From NCBI GenBank assembly GCA_947488615.1, contig CANKZU010000009.1, forward strand, positions 1 to 64,000: a stretch of DNA of 64,000 bases. Direction: 5' to 3'. Position 1 is the stretch's first letter. The number at the start of each line of letters is the position of its first letter. The DNA is from an uncultured Aurantimonas sp. (lineage in GTDB: Bacteria > Pseudomonadota > Alphaproteobacteria > Rhizobiales > Rhizobiaceae). Below the pieces are notes generated by a model. It saw only the letters and a list, made by a program, of their open reading frames with translations, ran no database searches and was not told the DNA's origin. The position numbers were made by a program, and so were the translations under genes. Below, one piece after another: positions 1 through 10,428 of the stretch.

Positions 1-185
1 TGTTCGCGGTTATGCTGTGCGCGAGCGGTCGGGGTCCACATGGCTCTTCCAGATCAGGCTTAAGACACCCTCTGGAATCATCGCTATCCTGGCCATTCAA
101 CCCTTTCCGGACAGACTCTCAGCGGTGAGGCCGCAGCAGCCAAATCCTGATCGACGTCCCCTCCCGGCAAATCCGAGCGATCTGA

Positions 186-207
186 CCTCGCCTACGGGCG
201 GGGTTTT
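186..207 (+). terminator. Probable intrinsic terminator
   Basis: A GC-rich stem of about 7 bp, including one T-G pair (186-192 with 197-203), closes a 4-base loop and is followed directly by TTTT. It would end transcription of a plus-strand gene lying before the window. Confidence 0.45.
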
Positions 208-243
208 CGCACAGGTCAGCGGAGCGGCAGCTGACCCACATCT

Positions 244-280
244 TGCAACGTCGGCATCCCGTGATGCTGTCGACGTTGCA
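244..280. repeat. Long inverted repeat (hairpin)
   Basis: TGCAACGTCG at 244-253 is perfectly complementary to CGACGTTGCA at 271-280. Inside it GCATC (254-258) pairs with GATGC (263-267). Together they form a nearly continuous 15-bp stem with a 3-base bulge. No T tract follows, so this is not a classical terminator. It lies 40 bp before the addB start. Confidence 0.6.
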
Positions 281-320
281 CCCCCTCACGAATCATCCCC
301 ATCCCCGCTAGTCTGCCGCG

Positions 321-3300
321 ATGAACGCGCGCATCCTTTCGATCCCGCCGGGCCGGCCCTTTCTGACCACGCTGGCCGAGGCGCTGCTTGACGGCCGGCT
401 GGTGCCGTCGTTTCGCCATGACGGCGCGCCGCTGGCGCTGGCCGACGTGACCATCTACGTCCCCACCCGCCGCGCGGCGCGGGCGCTGGCGTCCGAATTC
501 GCGGCGGCGATCGGGGCGCGGTCGTCATTAGAGAATGGGGTCGGCGGCAGCGCCATCCTGCCGGTCATCCGGCCGATCGGCGAGGGCGACGACACCGGCC
601 TGTTTGCGCCCGCCGGGCCGAGCCTGGAACCGGCGATGGGCGCGCTGGAACGCCGGCTCCATCTCGCCCGCCTCGCCCGGCACTGGCGCGCCATGACCGA
701 CCGGGGCGCCTTTCAGGCGCTGATCGGCGAAGACGCGGTGCTGCCGGCCTCGGCCGCCGACGCGCTGTGGCTGGCGGGCGATCTCGGCGCGCTCATCGAT
801 GAGGTCGAGACCGAGGGCACCTCGCTGTCGCAGCTGGCGACGCTCGCGCCCGACGCCCTCGCCGACTGGTGGCGGCTGACGCTCACCTTCCTGTCGATCG
901 TCACCGAGGCCTGGCCGAAGGCGCTGGCCGCCACCGGCCAGGTCAGCGAGGCGGCGGCGAAGAACGCCTGGCTCCGCGCCGAAGCCGAGCGGCTGCGCAA
1001 CGGCGGGGCGCGCGGCCCGGTGATTCTGGCCGGCTCCACCGCGACGGCGCCGGCAACGCTCGACCTGATGCACGCCATCGCGCATCTGCCGGACGGCGCG
1101 CTGGTGCTGCCCGGCCTCGACCGGCATCTGGAGCCCGAGACCTTCGCGGCGATCTCGCGCGCCGCCTCGGTCGCCGCGCCGGGCCATCCGCAATACGGAC
1201 TGAAAACGATCCTGACGCGCTTTTCGTTGGCGCCGGAGAGCGTCGATCATCTCGGCGACGGGCCCGATCCTGCGCTGGCGGCGCGCGAGGCGTTTCTCGC
1301 CGACGCGCTGCGCCCGGCCGAGACCACCGATGTGTGGAGCGGCGCGGCGGCGCGGCACGGCCCCGAGGCGCTCGCCGGCCTCGCCTTGATCGAGGCGGGC
1401 GATGCCCGCGAGGAGGCGCTGGCGCTCGCTGTCGCCATGCGCGACGCGCTGACCGACCCGACGGCGCGCGCCGCGCTGATCACCCCCGACCGCAATCTCG
1501 CCCGCCGCGTCGTCGCCGAGCTGTCGCGCTTCGGCATCGCGGCGAATGATTCGGCCGGCAGCCCGCTTGCCGCGACGGCGCCGGGAACGCTGCTCGCGAC
1601 GACCATTGCCGTGGCGTTGTCGCCGGGCGATCCGATCGCGCTCGTCTCGCTGCTCAAGCACCCGCTCACCCGGCTCGGCCTCGGCGTCGGCGAGGCCCGG
1701 CGCGCGGCACGGGCGATCGAGATGATCGCGTTGCGCGGCTCGGTCGGGGTGGCGGACGGGGCGCGGCTCGGCGCGATCATGCGCGAACGGCGGGCGGCGG
1801 TCGAGGAAGACAGCCATGTGGCGCGGCCGGTGCAAAATCTGCCCGAGGCGGAACGCGATCTGGCGCAGAGGATGGCCGACCATCTGGAACGCGCGCTCGA
1901 ACCGCTGACGGCGCTGCGCGGCGGCGAGGAACGCGAGATCGCCGCCTATGCGGTGGCGCTGACCCGATGCCTGGAAGCGCTCGCTGCCGACGCGGACGGA
2001 GACGCATCCGAGCTCTATGCGGAAGAGGCCGGCCGTTCGCTGACCGACTTCCTCGCTGATCTGGTGCAGGCGCCGCAGACCGGCTTCGGCTTCGCGTCCG
2101 GAGAGTTCGGCGACGTGATGACGGCGCTGATCGCCGGTCAGACGGTGCAACCGCGCGGCGGGCTTTCCGCCAGAGCCTTCGTCTGGGGCACGCTGGAAGC
2201 GCGGCTGCAGAGCGTCGACACGGCGCTGCTCGGCGGCCTCAACGAGGGCAGCTGGCCGGCGGGGGCGAAGAGCGGCGCCTTCCTGTCGCGGCTGATGCGC
2301 CGGGAGATCGCGCTGGACCCGCCGGAGCGGCGAATCGGCCTCGCCGCCCATGATTTCTGGATGGCGATGGGGGCGAAGCGCGTCGTCCTGTCGCGGTCGC
2401 GGCGCTCCGGCGGCGCCCCGGCGATCGCCTCGCGCTGGCTGCAGCGAATCCTGACGCTCGCCGGGGACGAGGGCGCCGCGCGGCTGCGGGAAGCAGGCGC
2501 GCCGTTCCTCGCCCATGCGCGCCAGCTCGACGTCGCGGCGCCGGTGCCCCGCGCGAACCGGCCGGAGCCGAAGCCGCCGCTCGCCGACCGCCCGACCCGC
2601 TATTCGGTCACGGATGTCGAGACGCTGATCCGCGATCCTTATGCGATCCACGCGCGCAAGATCCTGCGCCTGGAGCCGCTGCCCGATCTGATGCGCGACC
2701 CGCACGCGGCCGAGCGCGGCAGCCTTTATCACGAGATCCTCGCCCGCTTCGTCATCGACGGCAACGATCCGCTGGCCGAGGACGCGGTGGCGCGGCTGCT
2801 GGCGATCGCGCGCGAGCGCTTCGACGCCGAGGCGCTGCCGGCCGACATCGATGCAGTGTGGTGGCCGCGCATGGAAACCTTGGCGGACAACTACATCGCC
2901 TGGGAGCGGGGACGCGCCGACCGGGTCGCCGCCCGCCACGCGGAAATCCAAGCGCACTGGGATTTCGCGGACCTCGCGACGATCCTAGCGGGCCGCGCCG
3001 ACCGCATCGATCTCCTCACCGACGGCTCGGTCGAGATCCTCGATTTCAAGACCGGGGCCAATCCCTCGGTGTCCCAGGCCCGCGCCCTGCTCGCCCCGCA
3101 ATTGCCGCTGGAGGGCGCGATGGCCAAGCTCGGTGCCTTCGCGGACGCCGGCCAGGCATCCCGGATTTCCGATCTCGTCTATGTCCGCCTGCGCGAACGG
3201 GCGCTCACCGAGGACCGCCTCGCCACCGATGGCGGGCGCAATGGCGAGCCGGTCGACCCGGACGCTCTTTCGGACGAAGCACTGGCGAAGTTCCGGGCGC

Positions 3301-3449
3301 TGGTCGCCGCCTTCCGCGACGAAGCGAAGCCGTTTGCCTCGCGCACACGGCCGTTTCTGGCGGGCGATTTTTCCGGCTCCTACGACCATCTGGCGCGGGC
3401 GCAGGAATGGTCGATCGGGGCGGACGAGACCGGCGAGGTTTCCGTATGA
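321..3449 (+). CDS. addB: AddB, ATP-dependent helicase-nuclease subunit B
   Basis: AddB is the second subunit of AddAB, the RecBCD-like helicase-nuclease that resects double-strand breaks for RecA-dependent recombination. The 1042-residue length and the N-terminus (MNARILSIPPGRPFL) fit alphaproteobacterial AddB. The C-terminal third carries a PD-(D/E)XK nuclease of the RecB type: a GSLYHEIL block near residue 800, then EILDFKTG with Asp908 and Lys910. I see no classical Walker A in the N-terminal part, as expected for the subunit that does not drive translocation. The stop codon overlaps the addA start (ATGA), so the two are translationally coupled. Confidence 0.95.
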   Translation: MNARILSIPPGRPFLTTLAEALLDGRLVPSFRHDGAPLALADVTIYVPTRRAARALASEFAAAIGARSSLENGVGGSAILPVIRPIGEGDDTGLFAPAGPSLEPAMGALERRLHLARLARHWRAMTDRGAFQALIGEDAVLPASAADALWLAGDLGALIDEVETEGTSLSQLATLAPDALADWWRLTLTFLSIVTEAWPKALAATGQVSEAAAKNAWLRAEAERLRNGGARGPVILAGSTATAPATLDLMHAIAHLPDGALVLPGLDRHLEPETFAAISRAASVAAPGHPQYGLKTILTRFSLAPESVDHLGDGPDPALAAREAFLADALRPAETTDVWSGAAARHGPEALAGLALIEAGDAREEALALAVAMRDALTDPTARAALITPDRNLARRVVAELSRFGIAANDSAGSPLAATAPGTLLATTIAVALSPGDPIALVSLLKHPLTRLGLGVGEARRAARAIEMIALRGSVGVADGARLGAIMRERRAAVEEDSHVARPVQNLPEAERDLAQRMADHLERALEPLTALRGGEEREIAAYAVALTRCLEALAADADGDASELYAEEAGRSLTDFLADLVQAPQTGFGFASGEFGDVMTALIAGQTVQPRGGLSARAFVWGTLEARLQSVDTALLGGLNEGSWPAGAKSGAFLSRLMRREIALDPPERRIGLAAHDFWMAMGAKRVVLSRSRRSGGAPAIASRWLQRILTLAGDEGAARLREAGAPFLAHARQLDVAAPVPRANRPEPKPPLADRPTRYSVTDVETLIRDPYAIHARKILRLEPLPDLMRDPHAAERGSLYHEILARFVIDGNDPLAEDAVARLLAIARERFDAEALPADIDAVWWPRMETLADNYIAWERGRADRVAARHAEIQAHWDFADLATILAGRADRIDLLTDGSVEILDFKTGANPSVSQARALLAPQLPLEGAMAKLGAFADAGQASRISDLVYVRLRERALTEDRLATDGGRNGEPVDPDALSDEALAKFRALVAAFRDEAKPFASRTRPFLAGDFSGSYDHLARAQEWSIGADETGEVSV

Positions 3450-6400
3450 GCCAGTTCGTCGGCATCGCCGAGACCAGCCGGCTGCAGCAGATCGCCGCCG
3501 ATCCGAGCCGCTCGGTCTTCGTGTCGGCCAATGCCGGCTCGGGCAAGACCCACGTTTTGACCGAGCGGGTGGTACGGCTGTTGCTCGCAGGCGCGGAGCC
3601 GTCGAAGATCTTGTGCCTCACCTACACCAAGGCGGCGGCGGCCGAGATGTCGACACGGGTGTTCGGCCGGCTGGCCAAGTGGGCGACAGCTAAGGACGCC
3701 GCGCTGCATGAGGAACTGGCCAAGCTCGACGGCGCACCTGCCTCGGACACGCGTCTCAGGGCCGCCCGCCGCCTGTTCGCCGAGGCGCTGGAAACGCCAG
3801 GCGGGCTGAAGATCCAGACCATCCACGCCTTTTGCGAGTCGATCCTGCATCAGTTTCCGCTGGAGGCGAATGTTCCCGGCCATTTCGAGGTGCTCGACGA
3901 CGCCGGCAGCGCGGCGCTGCTCGGCGAGGCCCGCCGCCGGCTGATCACCGGCGCGAGCCAGGCCGAAGCCGAGGTCGGCGAACCGCCGCTGCTCGCCGAA
4001 GCCTTTGCCACCGCCCTGTCGCTGGCCGGCGAATGGGGCCTCGATCAGCTGATCGGCGAGATCGTCCGCAAGCGGGACGCGATCCGCCGGCACATCGACG
4101 CGGCCGGCGGCCTCGATGGCGCCCTCACCCTTTCGCGCTCGGCGCTGGGCCTTGCGCCGAACGAGGACGAAGCGGCGATCATGGCCGACGCCGTTCCCGC
4201 TCCAGGCTTCGACGAAGCGTTTTGCCGCGAGGTCCTGACGGTCGCCGAAACCAGCCCGAAGGCAACCGACAAGAAGCTGGTCGATCGGCTGAATGCGCTG
4301 CTTGATCCCGGTACCGATGAGACGCGTTTCGAGGCGTTGCGCGCACTCTGCCTCAAGAAGGACGGCGGGCCTTACAAGCCGGGAAGCGTCGCCACCAAAT
4401 GGGTCACCGATTTCTTCGAGGATTTCGCCGACCGCCTTCAGCAGCTCGCGGACCATGTGCTCTCCATGGAAGACCGCCTCGCCTCGGTTCGGCTGTTCCG
4501 GGCGAGCGCGGCGGCGCTGGTCATCGCCGACGAATTCGAGCGCGACTACGCCATCCTCAAGCGCCGGCGCGGCAAGCTGGATTTCGAGGATCTGATCGTC
4601 AGGACCGCCGATCTCCTGACCCGCGCCGAGGCCTCGGCCTGGGTCCATTACAAGCTCGACCAGGGCATCGACCATGTGCTGATCGACGAAGCGCAGGACA
4701 CCAGCCCGCGCCAGTGGCAGGTGATGCGCCAGCTGGTCGACGAGTTCTTCGCCGGCGCCGGCAGCCGGGAGGTCACGCGGACGGTCTTCGCCGTCGGCGA
4801 CGAGAAGCAGTCGATCTATTCCTTCCAGGGTGCCGATCCCGCCAAGTTCGCCGAGGAGCAGCGGACGATGAGCGGGAGCGCGCAGGTCGCGCAGGCAAGC
4901 TTCGAGGCGGTGCGGCTGACCCAGTCCTTCCGAACGGCGAAGGATGTGCTCGACGCGGTCGACCGCGTCTTCGCCGACGCGGACAACCGGCGGGGATTGT
5001 CCTCCGACGACCTTCCTCCGACGCATCAGACGGCGCGCGACGACGGGCCGGGGCTGGTCGAGATCTGGCCGGTCTATCAGGCCGAAAAGCGTGAGGAGCC
5101 ACGCGATTGGCTGAAGCCGGTCGACGAGGAGCCGGAAAATTCGCCGGCCAACCGGCTGGCGCGGCGGATCGCCGGGCAGATTGGCGAATGGCTCGGCGAC
5201 CCGATCGTCCACAAGGGCAAGCGGCGGGCGCTGACGGCGGGCGACATCATCATCCTGGTGCGCAAGCGCTCCGGCTTCGTCGAGGCGATGGCCAAAGCCC
5301 TACGGGATGGTGGTATTCCCGTCGCCGGGGCCGACCGGCTTGTGATCACCGACCATATCGCCGTCAAGGATCTGATGGCGCTCGGCCGCGCAGTGATAAA
5401 TTTCGATGACGATCTGTCGCTCGCCGAAGTGCTCAAGAGCCCGTTCTTCGGGTTGTCCGACGACGAGTTGATGGCGCTCGCGCTGTCACGGGAGCCGCGC
5501 GAGCCCTTGTCGCTCGGGCTTCGACGCCTGTGCGGCGAGACCGGCACGGCGCGCCTGCCGGACTTCGTGCCGGAGGAAACGGCGGCCGCCTTCATGGCCA
5601 AGGCGCGGGCGGCGCTGGCGCAGCTCGAGGAATTGCGCGACCGCACCGGCTTCGAGACGGTCTTCGCCTTCTATGCGCGCCTTCTCGGTCCCGAGGGCGG
5701 ACGGGCGCGACTGACCGCGCGGCTCGGCGCCGACGCGGGCGAGGTCATCGACGCCTTTCTCGACCTCGCGCTCGGCGCCGAGGAGGCGGGCGAGACCGGC
5801 CTCGACGCGTTTCTCGCGACCCTTACCGCCGACCCGCCGCAGATCAAGCGCGAGATGGAGCAGGGCCGCGGCGAGGTCCGGATCATGACGACCCACGCCT
5901 CAAAGGGTCTGGAAGCGCCGGTGATCTTCCTAGTCGATCCGGGTTCGGCGCCGTTCTCGCACGCCCACGGGGCGCGGCTGATGGAATGGCTGGGCATGCC
6001 GGGGCTCTATCCCGGCCAGGCGCCGGGCTTCCTCTGGCGCGCCGCCAAGGAACTCGAAAACGACGCGATCGCGGGACTGAAGGAGGCGGAAAAGCTTCGC
6101 GCCGAAGAGGAATACCGGCGGCTGCTCTATGTCGGCATGACCCGCGCGGCGGACCGTCTCGTCGTCTGCGGCGTTGCCGGCGTGCGCGGCCCGAACGAGA
6201 ATTCCTGGTTGCAGCGGGTCCAGGCAGCGCTGCGCGAGGATTGCGAGGAGGTGACGGACGCCGAGGGAGCGATCACCGCATGGCGCTTCGGTTCGCGCGG
6301 CGCCGGCGACAAGCTGACGGCCGCGAGCACCGATCGGGGAGCAGCGCCGAAGCAGCTCGACCTGTCGCCGCTGCCACCCGAGATCCTGCCGCCACGACCG

Positions 6401-7087
6401 CTCTCGCCATCCTCGGCCGGCGATGCCGCGGAGCTCAGTTCCGACTCGCTGGCGGTCGGCGAGGTGCAAGCCTTCGTCTCGCCGGTGCTGGGCGAGGGGT
6501 CCAGCCGTTCGGGCGAGCCCTCCTTTGCGATCCGCCGCGGCCTTATCGTCCACAAGCTTTTGCAGGTGCTGCCCGACATCGCGCCCGACGAACGGGAGGC
6601 GGCGGCCCGGCGCTATGTGACGCTCGGCGCCCCCGAGATGAGCCCGCGCGATCACGATCAGCTGATCGGCTCGGCGCTTGGCGTGATGGCCGAGCCGGCC
6701 TACGCCCCGATCTTCGCGGCCGGCAGCCGCGCCGAAATCTCGGTCGCGGGCGACATTTCCCTCGGTGGCCGAACCTATCGCGTCAACGGCACCATCGACC
6801 GGCTGGCGGTGACGGACACCAAGGTTTTGATCGTCGACTACAAGACCAATCGCCCGCCGCCCCGGACTTTGGACGCCGTCGCGCCGGCCTACATCCTGCA
6901 GCTCGCGCTCTATCGCGAGCTCTTGAAGCCGCTATATCCGGCCCATGCGATCGAGGCCGCGCTGGTGTTCACCGAGGCGCCGCTGCTGATCGCGCTCGCG
7001 CCGAGCCTCATGGACGCGGTCATCGCGCGGCGCGGCACCGTCGCCGCCGCCGCAACGCAGCGTCAAGAGGATGCACCGCCGGCTTGA
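3446..7087 (+). CDS. addA: AddA, ATP-dependent helicase-nuclease subunit A
   Basis: AddA is the UvrD/SF1A helicase and nuclease motor of AddAB, acting with AddB in double-strand-break repair. The product is 1213 residues from the ATG at 3446, which overlaps the addB stop; the open frame runs further upstream, but that part is addB shadow. Visible motifs are Walker A GSGKT (31-35), the helicase II box DEAQD (414-418), a late SF1 motif [13 protein letters not shown], and a C-terminal RecB nuclease motif VDYKTN with Asp1131 and Lys1133. It is followed by trxA after 56 bp. Confidence 0.96.
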   Translation: MSQFVGIAETSRLQQIAADPSRSVFVSANAGSGKTHVLTERVVRLLLAGAEPSKILCLTYTKAAAAEMSTRVFGRLAKWATAKDAALHEELAKLDGAPASDTRLRAARRLFAEALETPGGLKIQTIHAFCESILHQFPLEANVPGHFEVLDDAGSAALLGEARRRLITGASQAEAEVGEPPLLAEAFATALSLAGEWGLDQLIGEIVRKRDAIRRHIDAAGGLDGALTLSRSALGLAPNEDEAAIMADAVPAPGFDEAFCREVLTVAETSPKATDKKLVDRLNALLDPGTDETRFEALRALCLKKDGGPYKPGSVATKWVTDFFEDFADRLQQLADHVLSMEDRLASVRLFRASAAALVIADEFERDYAILKRRRGKLDFEDLIVRTADLLTRAEASAWVHYKLDQGIDHVLIDEAQDTSPRQWQVMRQLVDEFFAGAGSREVTRTVFAVGDEKQSIYSFQGADPAKFAEEQRTMSGSAQVAQASFEAVRLTQSFRTAKDVLDAVDRVFADADNRRGLSSDDLPPTHQTARDDGPGLVEIWPVYQAEKREEPRDWLKPVDEEPENSPANRLARRIAGQIGEWLGDPIVHKGKRRALTAGDIIILVRKRSGFVEAMAKALRDGGIPVAGADRLVITDHIAVKDLMALGRAVINFDDDLSLAEVLKSPFFGLSDDELMALALSREPREPLSLGLRRLCGETGTARLPDFVPEETAAAFMAKARAALAQLEELRDRTGFETVFAFYARLLGPEGGRARLTARLGADAGEVIDAFLDLALGAEEAGETGLDAFLATLTADPPQIKREMEQGRGEVRIMTTHASKGLEAPVIFLVDPGSAPFSHAHGARLMEWLGMPGLYPGQAPGFLWRAAKELENDAIAGLKEAEKLRAEEEYRRLLYVGMTRAADRLVVCGVAGVRGPNENSWLQRVQAALREDCEEVTDAEGAITAWRFGSRGAGDKLTAASTDRGAAPKQLDLSPLPPEILPPRPLSPSSAGDAAELSSDSLAVGEVQAFVSPVLGEGSSRSGEPSFAIRRGLIVHKLLQVLPDIAPDEREAAARRYVTLGAPEMSPRDHDQLIGSALGVMAEPAYAPIFAAGSRAEISVAGDISLGGRTYRVNGTIDRLAVTDTKVLIVDYKTNRPPPRTLDAVAPAYILQLALYRELLKPLYPAHAIEAALVFTEAPLLIALAPSLMDAVIARRGTVAAAATQRQEDAPPA

Positions 7088-7143
7088 TTTGGCGGACCAC
7101 CCCTTCTACCTGTGTCTCGAACAAGGATTTTGGGAGCCGCTTG

Positions 7144-7461
7144 ATGGCCACGACAAAGATCGACACCAACAATTTCAAGACCGACGTTCTGGAGAGCGAC
7201 AAGCCTGTCGTCGTCGACTTCTGGGCGGAGTGGTGCGGCCCCTGCAAGATGATCGCGCCGAGCCTTGAGGAAATCTCCAACGAGATGGACAATGTCCGGA
7301 TCGCCAAGGTCAATATCGACGAGAACCCGGACATCGCCGCGCAGTTCGGCGTCCGCTCGATCCCGACCCTGATGATGTTCAAGAACGGCGAGCCGGCGTC
7401 CGTCCAGGTCGGCGCGCAGTCGAAGTCGAAGCTCGTCGACTGGATCAAGGGCGCCGCCTGA
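7144..7461 (+). CDS. trxA: Thioredoxin TrxA
   Basis: Small cytosolic thiol-disulfide reductase that supplies electrons to ribonucleotide reductase, methionine sulfoxide reductases and others. The 105-residue protein shows the active site WCGPC (Cys31, Cys34) and the cis-proline region RSIPTL. The ATG at 7144 follows a GGGAG ribosome-binding site; the frame is open far upstream only as an addA shadow. An addAB-trxA order is a frequent alphaproteobacterial arrangement. A strong hairpin at 7495-7527 ends the operon. Confidence 0.96.
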   Translation: MATTKIDTNNFKTDVLESDKPVVVDFWAEWCGPCKMIAPSLEEISNEMDNVRIAKVNIDENPDIAAQFGVRSIPTLMMFKNGEPASVQVGAQSKSKLVDWIKGAA

Positions 7462-7494
7462 GCGTTCCCAGCCTGGCGCGTTTCACGTGAATCA

Positions 7495-7527
7495 GAAAAA
7501 AGCCCGGGCGGAGCGTCCGGGCTTTTT
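7495..7527. terminator. Bidirectional terminator between trxA and the cupin gene
   Basis: The stem AGCCCGG (7501-7507) / CCGGGCT (7517-7523) is flanked by an A tract on the left and a T tract on the right. It can therefore end both the plus-strand trxA transcript and the minus-strand cupin transcript, which converge here. Confidence 0.85.
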
Positions 7528-7554
7528 CATGGAGCGGTTCTGTTCGACGCGGCG

Positions 7555-7953
7555 TCAGGCTTTGGCGTAGTCTTCGTCGCTGACATGCTCCAGCCAGTCG
7601 ACCGCGACGCCATCCTTCGCCTCCTGCATGGCGATGTGGGTCATCATCGTCTCCGGCCCGGCGCCATGCCAGTGCTTCTCGTCCGGTGGAATCCAGATCA
7701 CGTCGCCCGCGCCGATCGTCTGGATTGGTTCGCCGAAGGTCTGGAACCGGCCGGTACCGGCCGTGACGTAAAGGGTCTGCCCCAGCGGGTGGGTGTGCCA
7801 GGCCGTGCGCGCGCCCGGTTCGAACATTACCACGACCGCCCGCAGACGCGCCGGCTCGGGTGCCTCGATGATCGGGTCCTGCCAGACCGTGCCGGTGAAA
7901 TAGCTGGCCGGCACCCGCCGGGTCGGTACTGACCCGCGACGCTTGATCTCCAT
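7555..7953 (-). CDS. Cupin-domain protein (mandelonitrile lyase-like cupin)
   Basis: A 132-residue single-domain cupin. The metal-binding first motif is visible: His53 and His55 in GARTAWHTHPLGQTLYV, with Gln59. The second motif follows around PPDEKHWHGAG with two more histidines. Proteins of this type are annotated as cupins related to carboxymuconolactone-decarboxylase partners or (R)-mandelonitrile lyase; the substrate cannot be read from sequence. I chose the ATG at 7953 (MEIKRRGSVP) because the 15 residues an upstream start would add are not cupin-like and approach folC. It lies downstream of folC on the same strand. Confidence 0.8.
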   Translation of the reverse strand: MEIKRRGSVPTRRVPASYFTGTVWQDPIIEAPEPARLRAVVVMFEPGARTAWHTHPLGQTLYVTAGTGRFQTFGEPIQTIGAGDVIWIPPDEKHWHGAGPETMMTHIAMQEAKDGVAVDWLEHVSDEDYAKA

Positions 7954-8055
7954 TGTCCTCTCCCTGCCTTTCCAAGATCGACCGGGCCGCCGCGTCATCC
8001 GGGGCAGCCATGCTTCCAGGACGGTGCCCGTCGGGCGCCGACAGGTCGGCGTCGC

Positions 8056-9402
8056 TCAGCGCGGTGCGAGGCCGCTCTGCGCCAGCACATCCCCGACCAG
8101 ATAGAGCGAGCCGCAGATCAAAAAGCGCGGCGCCCGGTCGCTGTCCCAAGCCGACGAGACCAGGCGGATGGCTTCCTCCACCGTCGCGCAGGGCTCGGCG
8201 TCGAGCCCCGCCGCGATCGCCGCCTCGGCCAGTTCGTTCGGGTCGATGCCCGCATCGGACGCTTCCACCGGCACGGTGAACACATGCCGGGCAATCCCCG
8301 CGAAGGACTCGAAAAACCCCATCGGGTCCTTGGTGTTGATCATCCCGGCGATGAGGAACAACGGTCGCGACACCCGTTCCTCCATGTCGGCGAGGGTTTC
8401 GGCGATTGCCGACCCCGCTCCGGGATTGTGGCCGCCGTCGAGCCAGAGCTCGGAGCCGGGGAAGGCGGCGCGATAGAGCGGACCCGAGGCGATCTGCTGC
8501 ATGCGGCCGGGCCATTCCACATTCGCAAGACCCGTCTCGATCGCCTGATCGCTCGGGCCGAATCCGGCATGGCGGAGCGTGGCGATCGCCGTCGCCGCAT
8601 TGATCAGCTGATGGCGGCCCGGCAGCCGCGGCATCGGCAGGTCGAGTAGCCCCGTGTCGTCCTGATAGACGAGCCGGCCATGCTCCTCATAGGCGAAGAA
8701 GTCCTGGCCGTAGACCAGCAGCGGCGCGTTCGCCCGGTCGGCCATCGCGGTGAGCACGTCCAGAGCGACCGTCTCGCCCTGCTGGCCGACGATGACCGGC
8801 ACGCCCGGCTTGATGATGCCACCTTTTTCCGCCGCGATCAGCTCCACCCGATCGCCGAGATAGGATTGATGGTCGAGCGAGATCGAGGTGATCACGGTCG
8901 CGGCCGGCTTTTCCAGGACGTTGGTCGCATCGAAGCGCCCGCCGAGACCGACCTCGATCAGCGCGACATCGGCCGGCTGCTCGGAAAACAGCAGGAAGGT
9001 GACCGCCGTCAGGATCTCGAAGACGGTGATCATTTCCCCGCCATTGGCGGCCGCGGCCCTGACGACGGCGTCGGCCAGAAGCCGATCATCGACGAGCGCG
9101 CCGGGCTGGCCGTAACGGCCGATCCGATAGCGCTCATGCCAATTGACCAGATGCGGCGAGGTGTGGACGTGGGTCGCCCGGCCGTCGGCCTCCAGGATCG
9201 CCCGGCAAAACGCCGTGACCGAGCCTTTGCCGTTGGTTCCAGCGATATGGATCTGCGGCGGCAGACGGTGTTGCGGGTCACCGAGATCGGCGAGCAGCCG
9301 GCGAATACGGTCGAGCGACAGGTCATAGCCCTTCGGATGCTTCAGCATCAGGGCTTCGATCTCTGTCGTGGCCAGCGAGGTCATGGTCATGGTCATGGTC
9401 AT
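8056..9402 (-). CDS. folC: FolC, dihydrofolate/folylpolyglutamate synthase
   Basis: Mur-ligase-family enzyme that joins dihydropteroate to glutamate and extends folate polyglutamate tails. The product is up to 448 residues with the ATP-binding loop IHIAGTNGKGSVTAF, the family segment EVGLGGRFDATN, and a C-terminal Mur-ligase domain (LWLDGGHNPGAG). The start is unusual: four in-frame ATG codons sit in a perfect (ATGACC)4 repeat, giving an MTMTMTMT N-terminus, so any of the four could initiate. It lies 42 bp after accD, in the conserved rhizobial accD-folC order. Confidence 0.93.
   Translation of the reverse strand: MTMTMTMTSLATTEIEALMLKHPKGYDLSLDRIRRLLADLGDPQHRLPPQIHIAGTNGKGSVTAFCRAILEADGRATHVHTSPHLVNWHERYRIGRYGQPGALVDDRLLADAVVRAAAANGGEMITVFEILTAVTFLLFSEQPADVALIEVGLGGRFDATNVLEKPAATVITSISLDHQSYLGDRVELIAAEKGGIIKPGVPVIVGQQGETVALDVLTAMADRANAPLLVYGQDFFAYEEHGRLVYQDDTGLLDLPMPRLPGRHQLINAATAIATLRHAGFGPSDQAIETGLANVEWPGRMQQIASGPLYRAAFPGSELWLDGGHNPGAGSAIAETLADMEERVSRPLFLIAGMINTKDPMGFFESFAGIARHVFTVPVEASDAGIDPNELAEAAIAAGLDAEPCATVEEAIRLVSSAWDSDRAPRFLICGSLYLVGDVLAQSGLAPR
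9379..9402 (-). repeat. (ATGACC)4 microsatellite at the folC start
   Basis: Four perfect head-to-tail copies of the hexamer ATGACC (minus strand) form the first eight codons of folC, so each copy supplies a potential start codon. Gain or loss of a unit by slippage would change N-terminal length but not frame. Confidence 0.9.
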
Positions 9403-9444
9403 GGATGAGAATTACGCGAGAGCAGGAGCGGATGCAAAACCGAT

Positions 9445-10380
9445 TCAGGCGGCCGGTTGCGACTCGGACGGCGTGATCGCGGTTTCGACTGTCGGTTCAG
9501 ACTCATCCTCGGTTCGCGCCGCCATATCGACGGGCGTCTTGGTCAACAGCTTGGCTAAATTCGCGATCGTCGCCTTCAGTTCGTGCCGGTGGACGACCAT
9601 GTCGACCATGCCGTGGGCCATGAGATATTCGGCGCGCTGGAACCCTTCGGGCAACTTTTCGCGGATCGTCTGCTCGATGACGCGGGCGCCGGCAAAGCCG
9701 ATCACCGCGCCCGGCTCGGCGATATGGACGTCGCCCAGCATCGCGTAGGATGCCGACACGCCGCCGGCCGTCGGGTTGGTCAGGACGACGATGTAGGGAA
9801 GCCCTGCCTCCTTGAGCATCTCCACCGCGACGGTGGTCCGCGGCAGCTGCATCAGCGACAGGATGCCCTCCTGCATGCGCGCACCGCCGGAGGCCGCGAA
9901 CAGGACGAGCGGCCGATTTTCCGCGATCGCGGTCTCGAAGCCCTTGATGATCGCCTCGCCGGCGGCCATTCCGAGCGATCCGCCCATGAAGGCGAAATCC
10001 TGGACGATCGCCATGACCGGCAGGCCCTCGATCGCGCCCCGCGCCGCGATCACGGCGTCGTCCATCTCAGCCTTGGCCTTGTACTCCTTCAAGCGATCGA
10101 CATAGCGCTTGGAATCGCGGAATTTCAGCGGATCCACCGCCACCTTCGGCAACTCGATCGTCTCGAAAACGCCGTCGTCGAAGAAGGTCCTCAACCGGTC
10201 CCTGGCGCGGATACGCATGTGGAAGTCCGAGGATGGGATCACCCACTGGTTGGCCTCCAGATCCTTGTGGAAGACCATCTCGCCGGTCTCCGGACACTTG
10301 ATCCAAAGATTTTCCGGCACCTCGCGCGTGGCGAGGAGGCTGGAAATCTTGGGGCGGACGTAGTTGGTGATCCAGTTCAC
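9445..10380 (-). CDS. accD: AccD, acetyl-CoA carboxylase carboxyltransferase beta subunit
   Basis: Beta half of the carboxyltransferase that moves CO2 from biotin-carboxyl carrier protein to acetyl-CoA, making malonyl-CoA for fatty-acid synthesis. The 311 residues contain the crotonase-like core ([40 protein letters not shown]). The N-terminal zinc-ribbon region keeps only one of the four cysteines of the E. coli protein ([12 protein letters not shown]). I recall this loss as common in Rhizobiales AccD, so I do not read it as damage. The C-terminal 30 residues are an acidic, low-complexity tail. It lies between trpA and folC. Confidence 0.95.
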   Translation of the reverse strand: MNWITNYVRPKISSLLATREVPENLWIKCPETGEMVFHKDLEANQWVIPSSDFHMRIRARDRLRTFFDDGVFETIELPKVAVDPLKFRDSKRYVDRLKEYKAKAEMDDAVIAARGAIEGLPVMAIVQDFAFMGGSLGMAAGEAIIKGFETAIAENRPLVLFAASGGARMQEGILSLMQLPRTTVAVEMLKEAGLPYIVVLTNPTAGGVSASYAMLGDVHIAEPGAVIGFAGARVIEQTIREKLPEGFQRAEYLMAHGMVDMVVHRHELKATIANLAKLLTKTPVDMAARTEDESEPTVETAITPSESQPAA

Positions 10381-10428
10381 GGCGCTGCTGTTCCGATTGA
10401 CAAGGGTTGTTCGCAGATGGTCGCGCGG

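Larger units (their letters stand above)
1..320. other. Region before addB without a recognised gene
   Basis: No reading frame here has recognisable protein similarity. The one long plus-strand frame (17-391) overlaps the start of addB and has an unstructured arginine/proline-rich translation, so I treat it as non-coding. The stretch holds a terminator-like hairpin (186-207) and a long inverted repeat (244-280), which suggests it is the 3' trailer of a gene lying before the window plus the addB leader. Confidence 0.5.

Noticed and set aside
528..2957. Very long minus-strand open frame opposite addB (809 residues)
   Set aside because: Its translation is arginine-rich with no family pattern, and the plus strand carries the clear AddB protein. 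Long antisense frames are common in high-GC DNA.
3380..5212. Minus-strand frame of 610 residues opposite addA
   Set aside because: No recognisable domain; mirrors the codon bias of addA.
9445..10380. AccD lacking three of four zinc-ribbon cysteines as a sign of inactivation
   Set aside because: I recall the same replacement in functional Rhizobiales AccD, so it is a lineage feature.
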